Positions 1 to 14,200 of a DNA stretch of 64,000 nt are shown one piece after another (the first letter of the stretch is position 1; each line of letters opens with the position of its first letter). The translations under genes were made by a program, and so were the position numbers. The stretch comes from Hydractinia symbiolongicarpus (taxonomy: Eukaryota; Cnidaria; Hydrozoa; Anthoathecata; Hydractiniidae). Where the stretch lies: positions 14,836,001-14,900,000 of the forward strand of contig NC_079880.1 in the NCBI RefSeq assembly GCF_029227915.1, read 5' to 3'. The notes below the pieces were generated by a model. It was not told the origin of the DNA, made no database searches, and saw nothing but the letters and a program-made list of their open reading frames with translations.

Positions 1-451
1 TAACTCTGGGTGAACATTGGCTTAGGGCAAAATGATAATAAAAATGAATTTCTTATCTAGTCAATTAGGCGTTTTTATCTTTCGATGTAGTTTAAAAACG
101 ATAGTCACAAGTCCTGGGGAATTCTTGCTAAATGAAAATGTAGAGGTAGCAAGCTAGCCACAATATGCCTAGATTGAGCAGCCAAAATGCACCTAGACTG
201 CTGAAGAAACGTGGCTGGAAAGTAAAGCTAACAAATCTTACCGCAGCTTGCTGAATTAGTTTAGAAACATTTAACGTAACGTTGTTATTTTGCCTGAGCT
301 ATTATTTTTTATCCGCTGAATAATCACTACAATAAAATAAATCTTTTAAAATACCTAGAATTGTGTTTTAGCAACATTATTTGCAAAAAACAGTGGAATT
401 AAAAGTACAATGAATTTGTTTAATCACACAACATCTTCTTTCTTACTCAAG
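1..451. other. Intron sequence upstream of the first visible EGF exon
   Basis: AT-rich sequence with no coding segment I can support. It ends in a pyrimidine-rich stretch and a CAAG acceptor at about 442-451. The next exon enters in phase 1, so this is the tail of an intron and the 5' part of the gene lies to the left of the window. Confidence 0.6.
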
Positions 452-2269
452 TTGAAAACCAGTGCCAAGCAAACCGCTGTTTGAATGGAGCAACGTGTGT
501 TCATACATTGGAAGAGTTCAAGTGTGTTTGTCCTGAAGGTTTCCATGGCACCAATTGTGAATGTGAGTCATTTGAACATTGGATGAAGAATTTTTTTCTT
601 TTTTGCATATATTCATGCCAATGAAATATTTTGTTTCAGTTCGATCACCTTGCCACACAAGTCCATGTGAAAATGGAGGGATTTGTGAAGCTTCTGGTAG
701 CACTTTTGTTTGTCGCTGTGGTGCAGGTTTCCATGGTGAAAGATGTCACTGTATGCCGGTTTCTATTTATCATTCTTTTTTCATGTTTTTTTTTTATTCT
801 CTGTTTTTTGTAAATATGCTCTAGCAAGCTCCCTAAAATTTTTACTTAAAAGGTTACAAGTATTTTTCCATGTATGCTGATTCTTCACTTTTTAAATTTT
901 ATGTTACTTTTAAATAACTGACATTTAGATCATTTAGCGTAAAACGTTTCATACGTACAGTGAAAACTACCTCTTAACTTATCAACAGTAAAATATTTTT
1001 ATCTGTTAATGGAATAGCCTTTAGTTTTTACCTTTTCAATTGTAAAATTAGGACATTCGTCACAATGTGTTATTTAACAATCAACCATGCATCTGAAAAA
1101 ATTAAAATAATTGCGATTTATGTTTTTAATTAAAAGGAATAAATAAATAGTAGTTTTTTAATATAACTGACAATTTGCAGCGAATATTGGCATTTATATT
1201 TTCCATTATATTTAAACCTCTCATATTAATTAACATATTTTTTTAATTCTAGTAAGCAGTCACTGTCATCCGAATCCTTGTCATAATGGCGGTCGATGTT
1301 TTGATGGTGATGAAGATTACATATGTGAGTGCCCACACGCTTTCACCGGAAGATTATGTGAAGGTATATTTTACTTGTTACTTGTGAAGCTTTTCTTTAG
1401 CTTTGTTTCTATCTTCTTCGAGTTTTTTACCACCCAGATTATTTCACTCAAGTTATGTTAGTCGTGTGTTGAGTTGTTGAGATGGGCGTCAAACCTGCAA
1501 AGTTGCGGTTATTAGGCTAGTCCTCTACCACCTGGGCTATCCAGTTACTGTATAATGATACGAAAGTGATATTTTGTGTTTGCAAGTTCAAGATTTTTTT
1601 TGTATGACAATTTATAAAAGAGGTATACTTCGATTAAAAAACTTCGAATTTCCTAACCCTTCATGTAACCTTTCTTTATGATCTATAGAGAGACATTCTT
1701 GCATGTCAGAACCATGTATGAATGGTGGTCATTGCATGGAAATGGATGACGCCTATCATTGCAAATGTCGTCTTGGATACTTTGGAAGAGATTGCAGTGG
1801 TAAACTTTTGGATTAAAATATACTTGATTATGTCTTCAAGGCTATTAAACGTTACTGATGGCTGTATCTGAAAAATGCAGCATAACTATAAAACTGTTTT
1901 AACTTATTGCAGGAGTTTTATTTAAAGAGTGATGATAAAACTTTTTTTTATTAATTTTATGGTTTGAACAAAAGTTTATAAAAGTTTTTTTACGTAGAAA
2001 AAAATGGACTACAACACAGCTAATTAGCCATTTGAGCAGGAACGAAAAAAATTCAATGGATAAATTTGTGAAATTAACAAACCTTCGAAGTTCTGTTTGT
2101 GTTATCGTTAAAATATATTACAATTTCACATTCATCCAACTCTTAATGTATTTAGATTACGTATGTGAACAAAACCCATGTCGAAATGGTGGAACTTGTA
2201 TGCCAGCAAACACAGAAATAGGTTTTGCATGTGAATGTGTTTTTCCCTACCATGGTCATCGATGTGATG
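452..2269 (+). CDS. EGF domains 1-5 of the multi-EGF gene (five exons)
   Basis: Exons 452-562, 640-750, 1253-1363 and 1689-1799 are each exactly 111 bases and 2156-2269 is 114 bases. Each holds one complete EGF unit between phase-1 introns. The loop between cysteines 3 and 4 is the usual 8 or so residues. Donors include GTGAGT, GTATGC, GTATAT, GTAAAC and GTACGA. The identical exon lengths and symmetric phases indicate tandem exon duplication. A tRNA-like repeat lies in the third of these introns. Confidence 0.87.
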
Positions 2270-5200
2270 GTACGAAATATTTTTGTCACTTTAATGGCGC
2301 TGCAACATCATACCGTGCTTGGTCTATAATTTTGATTAATATTCTGTCTCTATATAACTATTATTCAATACGATAAAAACATTTCTGCAGAGTCTAGAAT
2401 CACATGCTAGGTCAACTTTGATAAGTGGATGCCAGCTAATAACTTAAATAATGACCAATGTTGCGACAAGTACTCAGCGTATTTTTGGTTCAGGAATATT
2501 AGGTAATCTCCATTGTGCAAATATTGTTTTTTGTTGTTCTTATCATTTGGGATAAGTTTGCTTACAAATGAATCAATAAAATAAGTTATTTTGTGCTTGT
2601 TTTTCAGAGGTCGACCCATGCATCCCCAACCCTTGTAAAAATGCTGGCACCTGTCACAGTCATCTACAAAGAGTACGAGATGTCAACTATCATCTTGGTC
2701 CAGTGTTTCATGGCACTGATGAAAATGTTGTATCGGTGGTCGGACCAATTCACAATGAGACAGTACATCATGCGCCGTACTATGACGAAGCCTCACATGC
2801 AGTCAGTTACCTTCCTGATGCTCAGCTGCAGACCAATGAAGTCAATCACTTCCATTTGACGTCAGATACGCCTTCCAAAGTATATGATGTAAGAAGCGTT
2901 TTATTGTTAAAGTTTATTATTGTAACTTATTACATTAGGTTAATTAAAGACTTACTTTCACGAGGTACAAATAAATGGATTACGCAAAGATTAAGGGAGG
3001 ATTACCTTGACAATTTTCTCTAATACTTATCTTTCGTTTCATCGTCTATTTTTGGAAGATTTTAGGTCTAAGGAAGCAAAATTCAGAAAATATAAGCATG
3101 GCGTATGTACATGTACTTTTGCAATTTTTATTTTTTTTATTCGCACAGGACCAACTGTACCATGCTCGCACTGAAGATGATGACGACAATATTGGACACT
3201 CTGGTCATATCATTGATCCTCATAAGAAGCACGAATCTGCAAATCATTACCATGTTGAACAGTATCCAGACGATGGTGGGCATAGCATCAGACGATCCCA
3301 TCGTCCAATTGACGAAGAAGAAGCCGAAAGGAGGACGTTTAGTAAGTACATTTCTAATATGAAGCGTACTAAATAAGTAACGCAAGGATTTAAATTAGAG
3401 GCTCCGTTTTCACTGATCTTATTTGATCTGTCAAAAGTTTTTGAAAAACTATGTGTCGATCGATAAATGTTTTGCAAGCACTTGCATTTCATTCCTACCG
3501 TCCAAGAATTCTCTACTGCTACAGAATTTCCGCTTCTGGCCATATAAGCGTGAAGTTGCTGAAAAAATAGCCGTGTTTAGATACTAGATGTAACTTTCAA
3601 AAAGGCGTGTGAATTTTAGCTGTATAGACAGGTTGCGTCAGGATTACCATTTTCTCTGTTTTTTACTTTCATTTTACTCAAGTTAATATTTCAATTTTTA
3701 GAAGTGCCACGTCATCATCATCTGATCGTCAGCGAAGTCGATGGCATTTTAAAACGAAGATCGAGAATAAAACGAAAGCACATTTTAAACCTTCACAGAC
3801 GTCATAAAATTATCGACGCCGTCCCGAAAGTAACGATAAATGTGCGAAATAAAGCGACGTCGGAGTTGATCAAACGAACAATCCACGATTTATACGTTTG
3901 TCAATGTAGCGATGGTTACTTGGGAGCCCACTGTCAACGTATGTCATAATGTTCGCTCCTCCTCGGGTGCTGTGAAAGGGATTCTGAAAATTGGAAAGTT
4001 TATTTTCCACTGTCTTGCTTGAGAAAAATTAAACAAAAAAAATTGGATAATTAAAGATAATAAAAAAATCTTATAAACTGTGCGATTTAGTATGCAGTAT
4101 TCGATTTTCATATGGCTTTTTAAAACCTAAAAATGAAAAAATAAAAGAAGTAAAAATTTTTCCAACATCACAAAAAGGAATATTCAAAACTTTTAAATTT
4201 TCAAAATTAACGGCAAAGAAATGAATATTTCCAGTGGAGACTTATTTTCCGAATTTCTTACCTAAAACTGTCCAATTTCCGTATTTTACACAACTAAAAG
4301 CAATTGTTCAGGATCCCTTTGGCAATTTGAATAAAAGCATTCAGAGTTAGCGTAGAAACATATGGTCAGTTTTGGTCTCTTGATTTTTAATTTTATTTTC
4401 TACTTTCCGTCATCATGCTTTTGTTCAAATTGGTGAGGGGTGAACATCCTGACATAATCACGCATACACAAAACGTTTTTTCACATACATTCATGACCAC
4501 ACGACACAGACACACTAACTTTACATCTCACTGGATATGTTTCAAACCTTCAAAAGTCTTCTAACACTTCATAAAAAGGTGTTTTTATTCTTTGAGACTA
4601 AAAAAATATATCCTGTAAACTACATAAAGACTGTACCAAGAGGAGATTGGAACGGTACAAATTAGCACTAGCCGTGCGCACTATGACTTTACGTGTGACG
4701 ACATCATTCACATATACACATTTCGTATTACTTGAAAGAAAAGTTATCTTTTTAATTTAAAATTTTATTTATGGATTTTATGTTCAAATAATATGTTTTA
4801 TTATCGGACAATTGTTTTTTATAAAGCACACTTCGTTAAATTCCACACTTCCCTAATAAAAAATTGATACTTTAAAACTTCCAGTGGGAGAAATACTTTA
4901 AAACTTCTGTACCAAGAACTAACACTTCAAAAACCTGGAAAATGAGAATTTGATAACGACAAGTTGATACTGCGAAGCTGTCATAAGAAGAACTACAAGT
5001 TTGTAGTTTTCTTGTATGCATGCTTCACATAGTGAAGTTGAAACTTTCAGAAAAGAAAACTAATTTTGTGTAACTTCACGAATGAGAAGTCTTTGGGTTG
5101 TTGACTAAATTTTTGAAATATACTTTTCTTATTTTGCATCATTTCTCATGTTTCTATTTTGTGTACTTTTTTAAAAGTTATGTGTCGGTGTCGGTGTCGG

Positions 5201-8200
5201 TTGTCGGTCATTATAAAAATGCATTTGCAGATGTCGAATCTTCGTTTAGAAATAAATTCGCCAAAATTTTCAATGAGATTTATTACGTAGTCATTCATTT
5301 TAATTTATGTACATTGAAATTGTCTTAACCAATCCAAACCCGTGTTCGATCTTTTCCACCAATAAAGATTCGACAGGATTTAATAAAAAGCAAAACATTT
5401 TAAACACTTGAATGACTTCTTATTGCCTTCCAGATCTTAATCCTTGCCGTGGTTCGCCTTGCAATAATGGTGGCACGTGCATTCCACGTGGTGACAGCTA
5501 TCAATGTCATTGCATAAGCGGATATGGTGGACTGAACTGCGACGGTGAGTTTTAATGTTTACTTAAATAAATACATTTTTTTTAAATATTTTTTGTACAT
5601 ATGGAACATTTTTTATTGATTTCTTCCAAATTGAAGATAGCGTGCACCCGTTTTTGTACCAAAGCTTTATACAACGTTGTTTTACTGGAATTTAACTTGT
5701 CTTCTTCATCGTTCGAACCTCGCGATAAATTACATTCTCTCTTGGAAGACCAAAAAGTGAGTGCAACCTTACAAGTCCTGCTGAGCTGATGTACACCGTC
5801 AGACGTCACAAATCAGCAAAATATGTACGAACCAAGATGGCTTATGTCGATAATGGCGGCGACCGTTATCGTTTCTAGGGGACAAAATTTTAACATAAAA
5901 ATTTTTTATGCCACGTTGTTTTCGGGATATGAAAGAATGTTTTTGTTAGAAAAAAAAATGGCAACATTCCGTTTACTAGCGTAAAACCATTTATATCTTT
6001 TGCTAGAATTTCTTTCTTGTTTGCATAATCATGTACCAAGAAAAATTATTCTCAAGTTTGGAAATACGATCCTTGCCCTGAAAAGAGACACTAAGTTTAG
6101 TCAAAGGCGATTTATTTTATTCATACGCCTTACGTACGATTTAAACGTATTTAACATACTTTTAATCAGAATTGCGAACGTCCAGGAGATTAAAAACAGA
6201 TTACAGTGGGTATATTTTTTATCATCTTTATTTTATTTAGACCCCCATCCATGCGATCCTAATCCTTGCAATAATAAGGGCAAATGCATGCTGACAAAAT
6301 CAATACATGGTTATCAGTGCGCATGCCCAGTTGGTTGGAGAGGATACAATTGTGAACGTGAGTGTGTCCACTGATGTTTTTTAAAGTTGGTTAGAGCTAG
6401 AGGGATAGAAAAAGTTGGAGATTTTACATAAGCATTTCTATTTTAACAAACTTTCCTTATTTTTTATACAACTGCACATTAGTTTTTGTCGATAAAAATG
6501 TCATTGAAAAGTGACGTAACTTTGGATCGGTCACTTTATTATTTTCCAATTAAAAGGTTTTACCGACATACATTTTTTTAATCGGTTTTTGTTATTTACA
6601 AGATATTTCCGCGCGCTGTTTATATCGTTCGTCTGCGGTTGGCATATGCGGCAACGTTGGATTAAAACATGCTCATTGCCAGACTTACTTTCAAATTTGT
6701 CGTAGTTGTAACGTTTTTTTTAAGCAAAACAATTAAGGAATTTTTAGTTTAACCACGTGCGGAAAGATTTCGTTACACCGGTTAGCCAGGAGACCCAGCA
6801 TAATTTTTCTTACCACCAGGACATTGTTATTGTGGACATTGTTAAGGTGAGATAAATTACGCTGGGTCTTGAACGATTTTTTTACGGTCAGAATTCTGAC
6901 CGCGCTTTTTGATTGGTTAATTCTATTGTTCTTTGGTCACATGTTTAATATCGGGAAATCCTTTGTCTTGCACGCGATGGCCTCACTCACCCGAACAAAT
7001 ATAAATAATTCCTTTATTATTTAAGAGAGTAAGATGTGACCACGCGGACTTTTAGGGATTTGCTCAGACATTTGTTTGCGTCTAAGCTTTCGTTTGAGAG
7101 AAACGGATTATGATATCCTCTAAAAAGCTTAGTTAACTAGGCTATACATCGGCCGAGTCCTGGTCACATTTTCATAGTAAACTTTCTTAAAAAGCAAACA
7201 AGGAGTTATCGTATACTCCAATTAACGGCTTCATTTTTATACACAAAATAGTATTTTTGAACATTTTTTTAATTAGAGGACACCTGCAAAAGTGATGCAG
7301 CTACAACTTCAAGGGATTCCTGTATTGAAAATGATATTTTTGTATGTCGTTAAAAAGTTGTTTATCAAGTCGTTTGGGATCTTTTAAAAATCCTTTTTCG
7401 TTCTTGAGATATTTAGCTTCAAAGATTTCAATCTCATCTTACCTTTATATTTACTGCCATTTGACATCATTGACGATGTCATAGGATAGTAAGCATAAAT
7501 TACTATTTGAAATATCTTGCAAACTTACACAATAAAACTTTCAAATAGTGTGCTCTTGGTGATATTTTATGTAAATTCTTGTAGTTTGGAAATAAGTTGA
7601 TCTTTAGTTAAATGTAGAAATTAATCGTCGACATGTAGTGCTTTTGTTGGACCATAAAAAAGAGACTGAACCAGGATTTCAATTTCATATAACATCATCA
7701 TCATCATATAACATATATCACTCTATTTTTTCCGGAATAATTTCACAACTCGAAAAAGACAGAATACACGATTTCCAGATAAAAAAGCCCCCAAATATTA
7801 CCTTTCCAAAAGTCAGACACCTCTTATTTTAGCTAACATACTTTTCGCACCAATGCTGTCCGGTAATGGAAGGTAGCATATAAAAAACAGAAAGAGAGAT
7901 AAAGATAGCAAGCCTGACAAGCTAATAAATTCTAAACAGCCAAAAACGAGAATTTTTAGCTCTAGTAATGGTTGAAAGTTTCTTTCCAAGTTAATTACAT
8001 TCGAAAAAAATTGTTAGCCTCGTTTCCATGTTATTTGGTCATTGAGAAGAAAACATTCTAACCACATTTGCAACCTTGCATGGGCGAAACTTTTTTTTCA
8101 AATTATTTACCTGTGAAATAATCGCTAATAGAAACCGTTTATTCCGAACTTAATGGAACAGTTTCTGGTGAGGAAGAGCACATAATATCTGATCTATAAA

Positions 8201-11200
8201 ATAAAACTACCACCCCAAACACCACCCCAATTAGGGCACTCCGTGTTTTTAATTAACCCGTTTAAAACGCCATTAAAGCGTGACTGTGTTGCTTTTTTCT
8301 TTAGTTCATGATGAATGCGCCATCAACAATCCTTGTGAACACGGTGGAAAGTGTGTAAATAAAATTGATGAAAGCGTCACGTGCTTGTGCAGAGCACGGT
8401 TTGCTGGAGACATGTGCGAAGGTATGTAACCAACTGGTTGATTTTTAAAAACTTTTTTAAAGGTCGGTTTCAATTAGCATGAAAATTTTTTGAGTCACTT
8501 TTGTATAACAGTCGCTGTTTCGTCAACCCGTAAAAATATCCATGGGGTCGCCCTTCCTTTGTATAGGCATTTCGTGTTTCCGTTACAGACAAACAGACAC
8601 ACGACGGCTTTTATTTTTGAAATGGAAACCGACCCTTTATACACACCTTTTTATCATAATTTTTTATGATAACACGAGCCTGGCAGTTCCAGGCTGAAAT
8701 CAGTGTATTTAAAACTCAAAAAAATTCGCATGAAATAAGAACAATGCAGGATGTACGTTTTCTACAAATTCTCTCTCGAGATGGATTGTTCGCCAGCTCG
8801 AATAATTATTTTAAATATAAACACAGATTTCTAACAAATTTAAGAAAAACATTCCATAATTAAGAACAAAACAAGGCTGAATTCTAAATATGAGTTTTTA
8901 CTGTTGAGAAAAAAATAAAAATAAATCAGGCTGACAATGCTCGAAAAAATTTCGACAAATTTTAGTGGGCCCTAAAAGAATAATATGTATTGTTAAGTTT
9001 ACTGATGTTAAAGGGAACATAAAGGTATAAAATAATGTTGGGCTTATATTATAGAGCTTAAAAAGTTAGCTAACAAGTCTTTAAATTTTTTAAAAAGCTT
9101 TTTTCGTTCTCAAGATATTCATAAGAATTTCATATTTCTGTCATCAATAATTTTAGACCAGTTAAAAGATGTGCATTCAAACTTTATCAATACATAGATG
9201 TTATAAAGATGAATTGATTAACATTAAGTTTTTTGCCAAAATTACACTCGTTTGCTCGTCCCAGGCCTCTTAATTTTTTGCTGACGACCCCATAACTTGG
9301 AATCTGCATGTCGGTTTGCAATCAAAGTTTTGTGAGTAACCATATAGGGCTTATACAAGCTTACCCACGTAATTTTATTGGTAGGAATATAAATAGTATT
9401 GTGAATAATATATGAAAAATTCCAAAACGTGTATTTTTCAGACCTATAAAAGATTTTGCAGACCAGCTCCTAAATTACAAATATGCTTAATTTCACACAT
9501 TCGTAGAAATGTGTGATTAATTTCACACATTCGTAGGAATGTGTGATTTCGTATGGCCTGCGTTCTGTCATGGTGGTAACGAAAAGTTGAAAGGGGCGCA
9601 AATAGTATCAAAATCAAAGCCACAACAAATAGCTCGCTATATTGACCAAACGTTTTTGTTTATGTATTGTTTTTTTGGCGTATAGCAGCGTTTTTTTTGT
9701 TGTTTTCTTATTATCGTGTAGCTTTATATAGTATACCCAAAATAATGAAACCAGTAGATATATGTTCTATTCGAATTTTGAGAAATCTCGCATCAAATGA
9801 GGATGTTCATTGTCTTGAAATGATTGTTTTGACTTACTGTGTGTTGACAATTATCTCAGTTATCGAAAAATAGTCACAGCTTTTAATATGATTCAATTTA
9901 TTATCATCTCTTTCTCTAAGTTTGTGCTTTAATATTTTATACCAAATTTTATCATTGTATCTCTTTAATAATAGCCGTATTCTGTCTGTCTGTCTGTGTG
10001 TCCGCGAAAGCCGTGTCCCGTAACGGAAACACGAAATTTTTAAAATGCGCACGAATATCAAATGCGATATATTTTTACCGACTTTGTTTTGACCGCTCGC
10101 GCGTGGAACACCATTCACAACGCCTGATTCTTTAAAAAAAAACCAAGATTTTCGCGACCAGAAAGAATCCAAAATCTTCGCGGAACGAAGGCCATTTTGA
10201 TAATGGTCGTGTTTGTGGTCAGTGTGTGAGGTTTGTACGCCTGTTTGACTTTTTTATCTTCTAAAAGCCTTATATATTTGTAATATTTGTTTTCTGTTTG
10301 TTTTCAATGTTAGGATAAATATATTGTCACGTTTTTTAGCCACGTACAGATCTTAAACGCACCAGTTTTAGGATGTTTGGCTAGGAACGAAGATTAGCTA
10401 GCTATAGCTACTAGCTAGCTAGAGCCTCACTTATTGCTATTCTGTATGGTATAAGAGCTTTTTATCCTAGCCAACATTTATTTTTATGTTGAGGCTGTGG
10501 CTATTTAGCTAGCTCCTTAAAAAGTGAAAGTATAAAAATGCAGTTTGGCTACAACAATATTCTTAAGCAATATATAATTTTTATGCTAATAGCTACATAT
10601 TTTATTATTTTTCTGCAAACTTTTTCTGCAAATGAAATGGCTGAGCGATTGTTTTGGCTGGACGAGTAACGACAGGCTGTTCCCTGTGTTTTTATTTAAA
10701 CCGAAGTTGCAATGAACATTTTTGGAAAAGGGTAATACGCCTTATGCGCCTGTTCAACTGTGTTTAACTGTACTAAGCGGTTAGCCCAGTGTTAAAAACA
10801 GACTGTTTTTTGTAAAAGGCTGTTACGCCTATGGGCATGTGCAACACCGTTTACCTGTATATACTAAGGTCAGCCCACCACTGTGACAATTAATTTTTAA
10901 ACTTTCTTGGGAATCACGCCTGGACTAACCGCTCAGCCCTGTGTCTGCGAGAAAGTTTTTTTCAAAAGGGTATTATTACTATACGCTGTACAACACGGTT
11001 TAACTGTACTAAGCGCTCAGCCCAGTGTCACGATTAATTTTTTAACTTTTAAAAAGACTTTTCCACAAAATAAAATAATATTGACCGATTGTTTTTGCTA
11101 TGATGGAGTAACAACACTTTGTAAACTCTGTTTTTATATCAGTTATCGTTGCGGGAAAGTTATTTTTTGAAAAATATGTTACAGTCGCACACTATAATGT

Positions 11201-14200
11201 TGTATGCGCTTCAAATGATTAACGACATACTGTATACCTGTACTAAAGCGCTCCACCTGATCGTGTGGGACAGTTTACAGCTCTTATTAAGCGCTCCACA
11301 GAGTGTTCAATGCCGGATCACACCTTTACTTGTGGCTTAACCCGGCGTTTCGACGCCGGGTTTCCCGGCTAGTCTATATTATAATACCGTATACGTTTGT
11401 CCGTCACGCAAAATGGTAGCTTAGCTGCGCAAGAACCAGACGCACGCAATTATGTATAAAAAGGACGGGCGAACCCGTGGATTTTTCCACAGGCTAACGG
11501 CTAGTATATTATATTTTAATAAATATATTTTAAATATTTATCATCATAGTGTTGTGTGAGTGTTCAAACCGCTTCAGTTCTTGTTGTTTTTACATGAGAC
11601 ATTAGAAATTCGATTGACAATATTTTATGTTAAAACTTGGACATCCATGTGTATGTGTACAAATTAAAACAACATTTTACGACAATTCGGGTGTCATACA
11701 CCCATTTTCAAGAAAAATAAAAATTATACAAGAGGCCTATATAAACAAGAACGTTGCCATAGATACAAGATATATAAACATAATCAATACAATATTTAAG
11801 TATATATTATGTATACAATACGAATGTTATACGGACGGTTTTCTTGTTAGAATTATGAAAATGCATTAGCTTTTATTAACTTTGGCAATGAAAGAAACAT
11901 ATTTATTATTTTAACCTTTAATAAATTTCGAAGACGGTGTAAAAACGCAATTCTGTACCACAATTTAAAACATCATATACTCCACGTCCAACAGTATCAG
12001 ACAAATCGGAAGATGTCGACAGGACATTTAAAAAAGACAAACAGATTACTGAACAAAAGAACAAATAAAAAAAAAGTAAAATAGATCTGACGCTAAGAAG
12101 GATTGGAGAATAAACGGTTAAACAGTAGATAAACTGTCAACTATATTTTTTATCTACTTGGTCATTTTGTTTATCATAAAATCGATCAAAAGAAAGAGCG
12201 TTACATCTTAAAACGAACTCAAAATGTCCATTATCTTTTTTTAATAACACTTAATGATATGCAATGCGGTACAACAGTACTTGGCTAATTAAAAGGTAGA
12301 ACACTAAATGTGTAGCTTTAACAAAAGTCCATGTTGCAAAATGGTTGCGGTTTACTTACCGATTCTCTGCTACAAGTGCATATATATGCAACTGCTTCCT
12401 ACAACCGTGAACTTTTTTGTGTAAAAGATGTTTCTGCTGGCTCAAACACCTGTTAGCTTTTAGCTAGCTAGCTAGCTAGCTTAGCTGTAGCTAGCTACAT
12501 CTACTACTAGTTGAGTACCTTTCCTAGCTAGTATGAAAAACAAATATCAAAACCACATCAGTCCCAATAATCCCGGCAAAACCTCTTTAAGTATTATTCC
12601 CATAGGAAGACTGTAAATGTGATAAAAAGTCATACAAAATTGAGCTAAGTAAAAACAAAATGTGTACTTTCTTCACTGAGAAGCATTTTCGATCAAAAAT
12701 TAGAAAGGTACACAAAACAGAAATTGAAAATTCACAGAAAAATAGTAAGATATGTTTCAAAATTTATTCAAAGAAATATTTTACATACCCCAAAGTTTGA
12801 AAATCCAGGCGATACTTGTTCTTTGACTACATAGACGCCATTTCATAACAGTTGAAAGTTTAAAAGCAATTTTTTTTCTGCCATGGCGGACCTGTTTAAA
12901 TATTATCCTCCAGATTATATGAATTTCATCATTGAACAAAAGATATCTACCCAAGTGAAAATATATTTCGTTTGTTTTATATGGGAATTTAGCAATTTAT
13001 ATTTGGGTAGGTATAGGACTGGCGCCCCGTGTTAGCCGGACGCGTTTTCTTTATAAATCCCGCTAACGGATTTCAAGACGTTTTGGTCACGTGACTGAAG
13101 TGCCTATTTAAAATTTGTCGTGAAAATTTATATAAAAGTAACTATATCTATTTTATAGTGAACAACTAAGCTCTTACTAGTGTGAACTGTACTTTGCAAC
13201 TCTAAGGGTGGCTTACACTAGTATGAAAAACCTCTCTCTTCTTACTGACCATCTAGTCGAAAGGTGCACCATTATAGTGCTTTGATGTTACTTTTTCTAC
13301 TAAAAGTATAAGCCCAGGCCTTAAATATACGTATAGTCTATGAAGATTTTCTCCCAAAAATATATAGTGTGGCACCTTTACACGTAATTTTTTTAGTTGA
13401 TAAATGTGCCGATTGTGATATCGAAGCATTCTGTCGCCATGGACACTGTGTTTGCCGAACTGGTTTCATTGGAAATGGCTTCAGATGTAAAGGTTAGTGT
13501 AGAAGTGGGAAAATAAAAATGTTAGGCTAACTGAAAATTTGAAAGCATTCGTTAAATAAAAGAAGCAGTAAAAATCAGAAAGAAATTTGGGTCTGCTTAT
13601 ATCGGACAAAAAATTGCGCATCTTTAATGAGTCAGTGTTGTTTATGTATTTATTTTCCATAGCCATGGGTGACGTGTGCCATCCCAATCCTTGCGATAAC
13701 AAAGGGAAGTGCAATCCTGGCCAAGATGGAAAGATATTTACGTGTGATTGCCCAGTTGGTTATGTTGGCACCCGGTGTGAATGTAAGTTCAGCTAGTTGC
13801 TTTTGATTTGATTGTCAACTCGGTTAGTTCATTATTCAGCTGAATTTTTTATGACTGTGTGCTTGGAGTGAAATTACTAGAAGTTTTGTGCCAATGACCT
13901 TTAGTTATTTTTATTGAAAGATTAATTTTTAGTTCCCAATCCGTGCATAAGTTCGCCCTGCTTGCATAGTGGCGCATGCGTAGATGAATCGAACAGTAAA
14001 GATAAAGGAATATTAATGTTGGATCGACATGACTACAAATGCTTTTGCACTCAAGGTTATCGAGGCAAAAATTGCGAAGGTTTGTACTTGCCTCAATGGC
14101 ACTTGTTATTTACGAGAAATGATTTAACATGAATAAAAAATTTAACGGATTATTAAAATCAGTTTCGCGTACTAGCTTTGTCATTTTATCTGCCAAATCT

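Larger units (their letters stand above)
8422..13396. other. Largest intron of the EGF gene, filled with repeats
   Basis: About 5 kb separates EGF domains 9 and 10. It holds the palindromic pair at 9487-9546, the tandem Helitron-like elements at 9960-11504 and AGCT repeats. No exon I can support lies in it. Confidence 0.6.
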
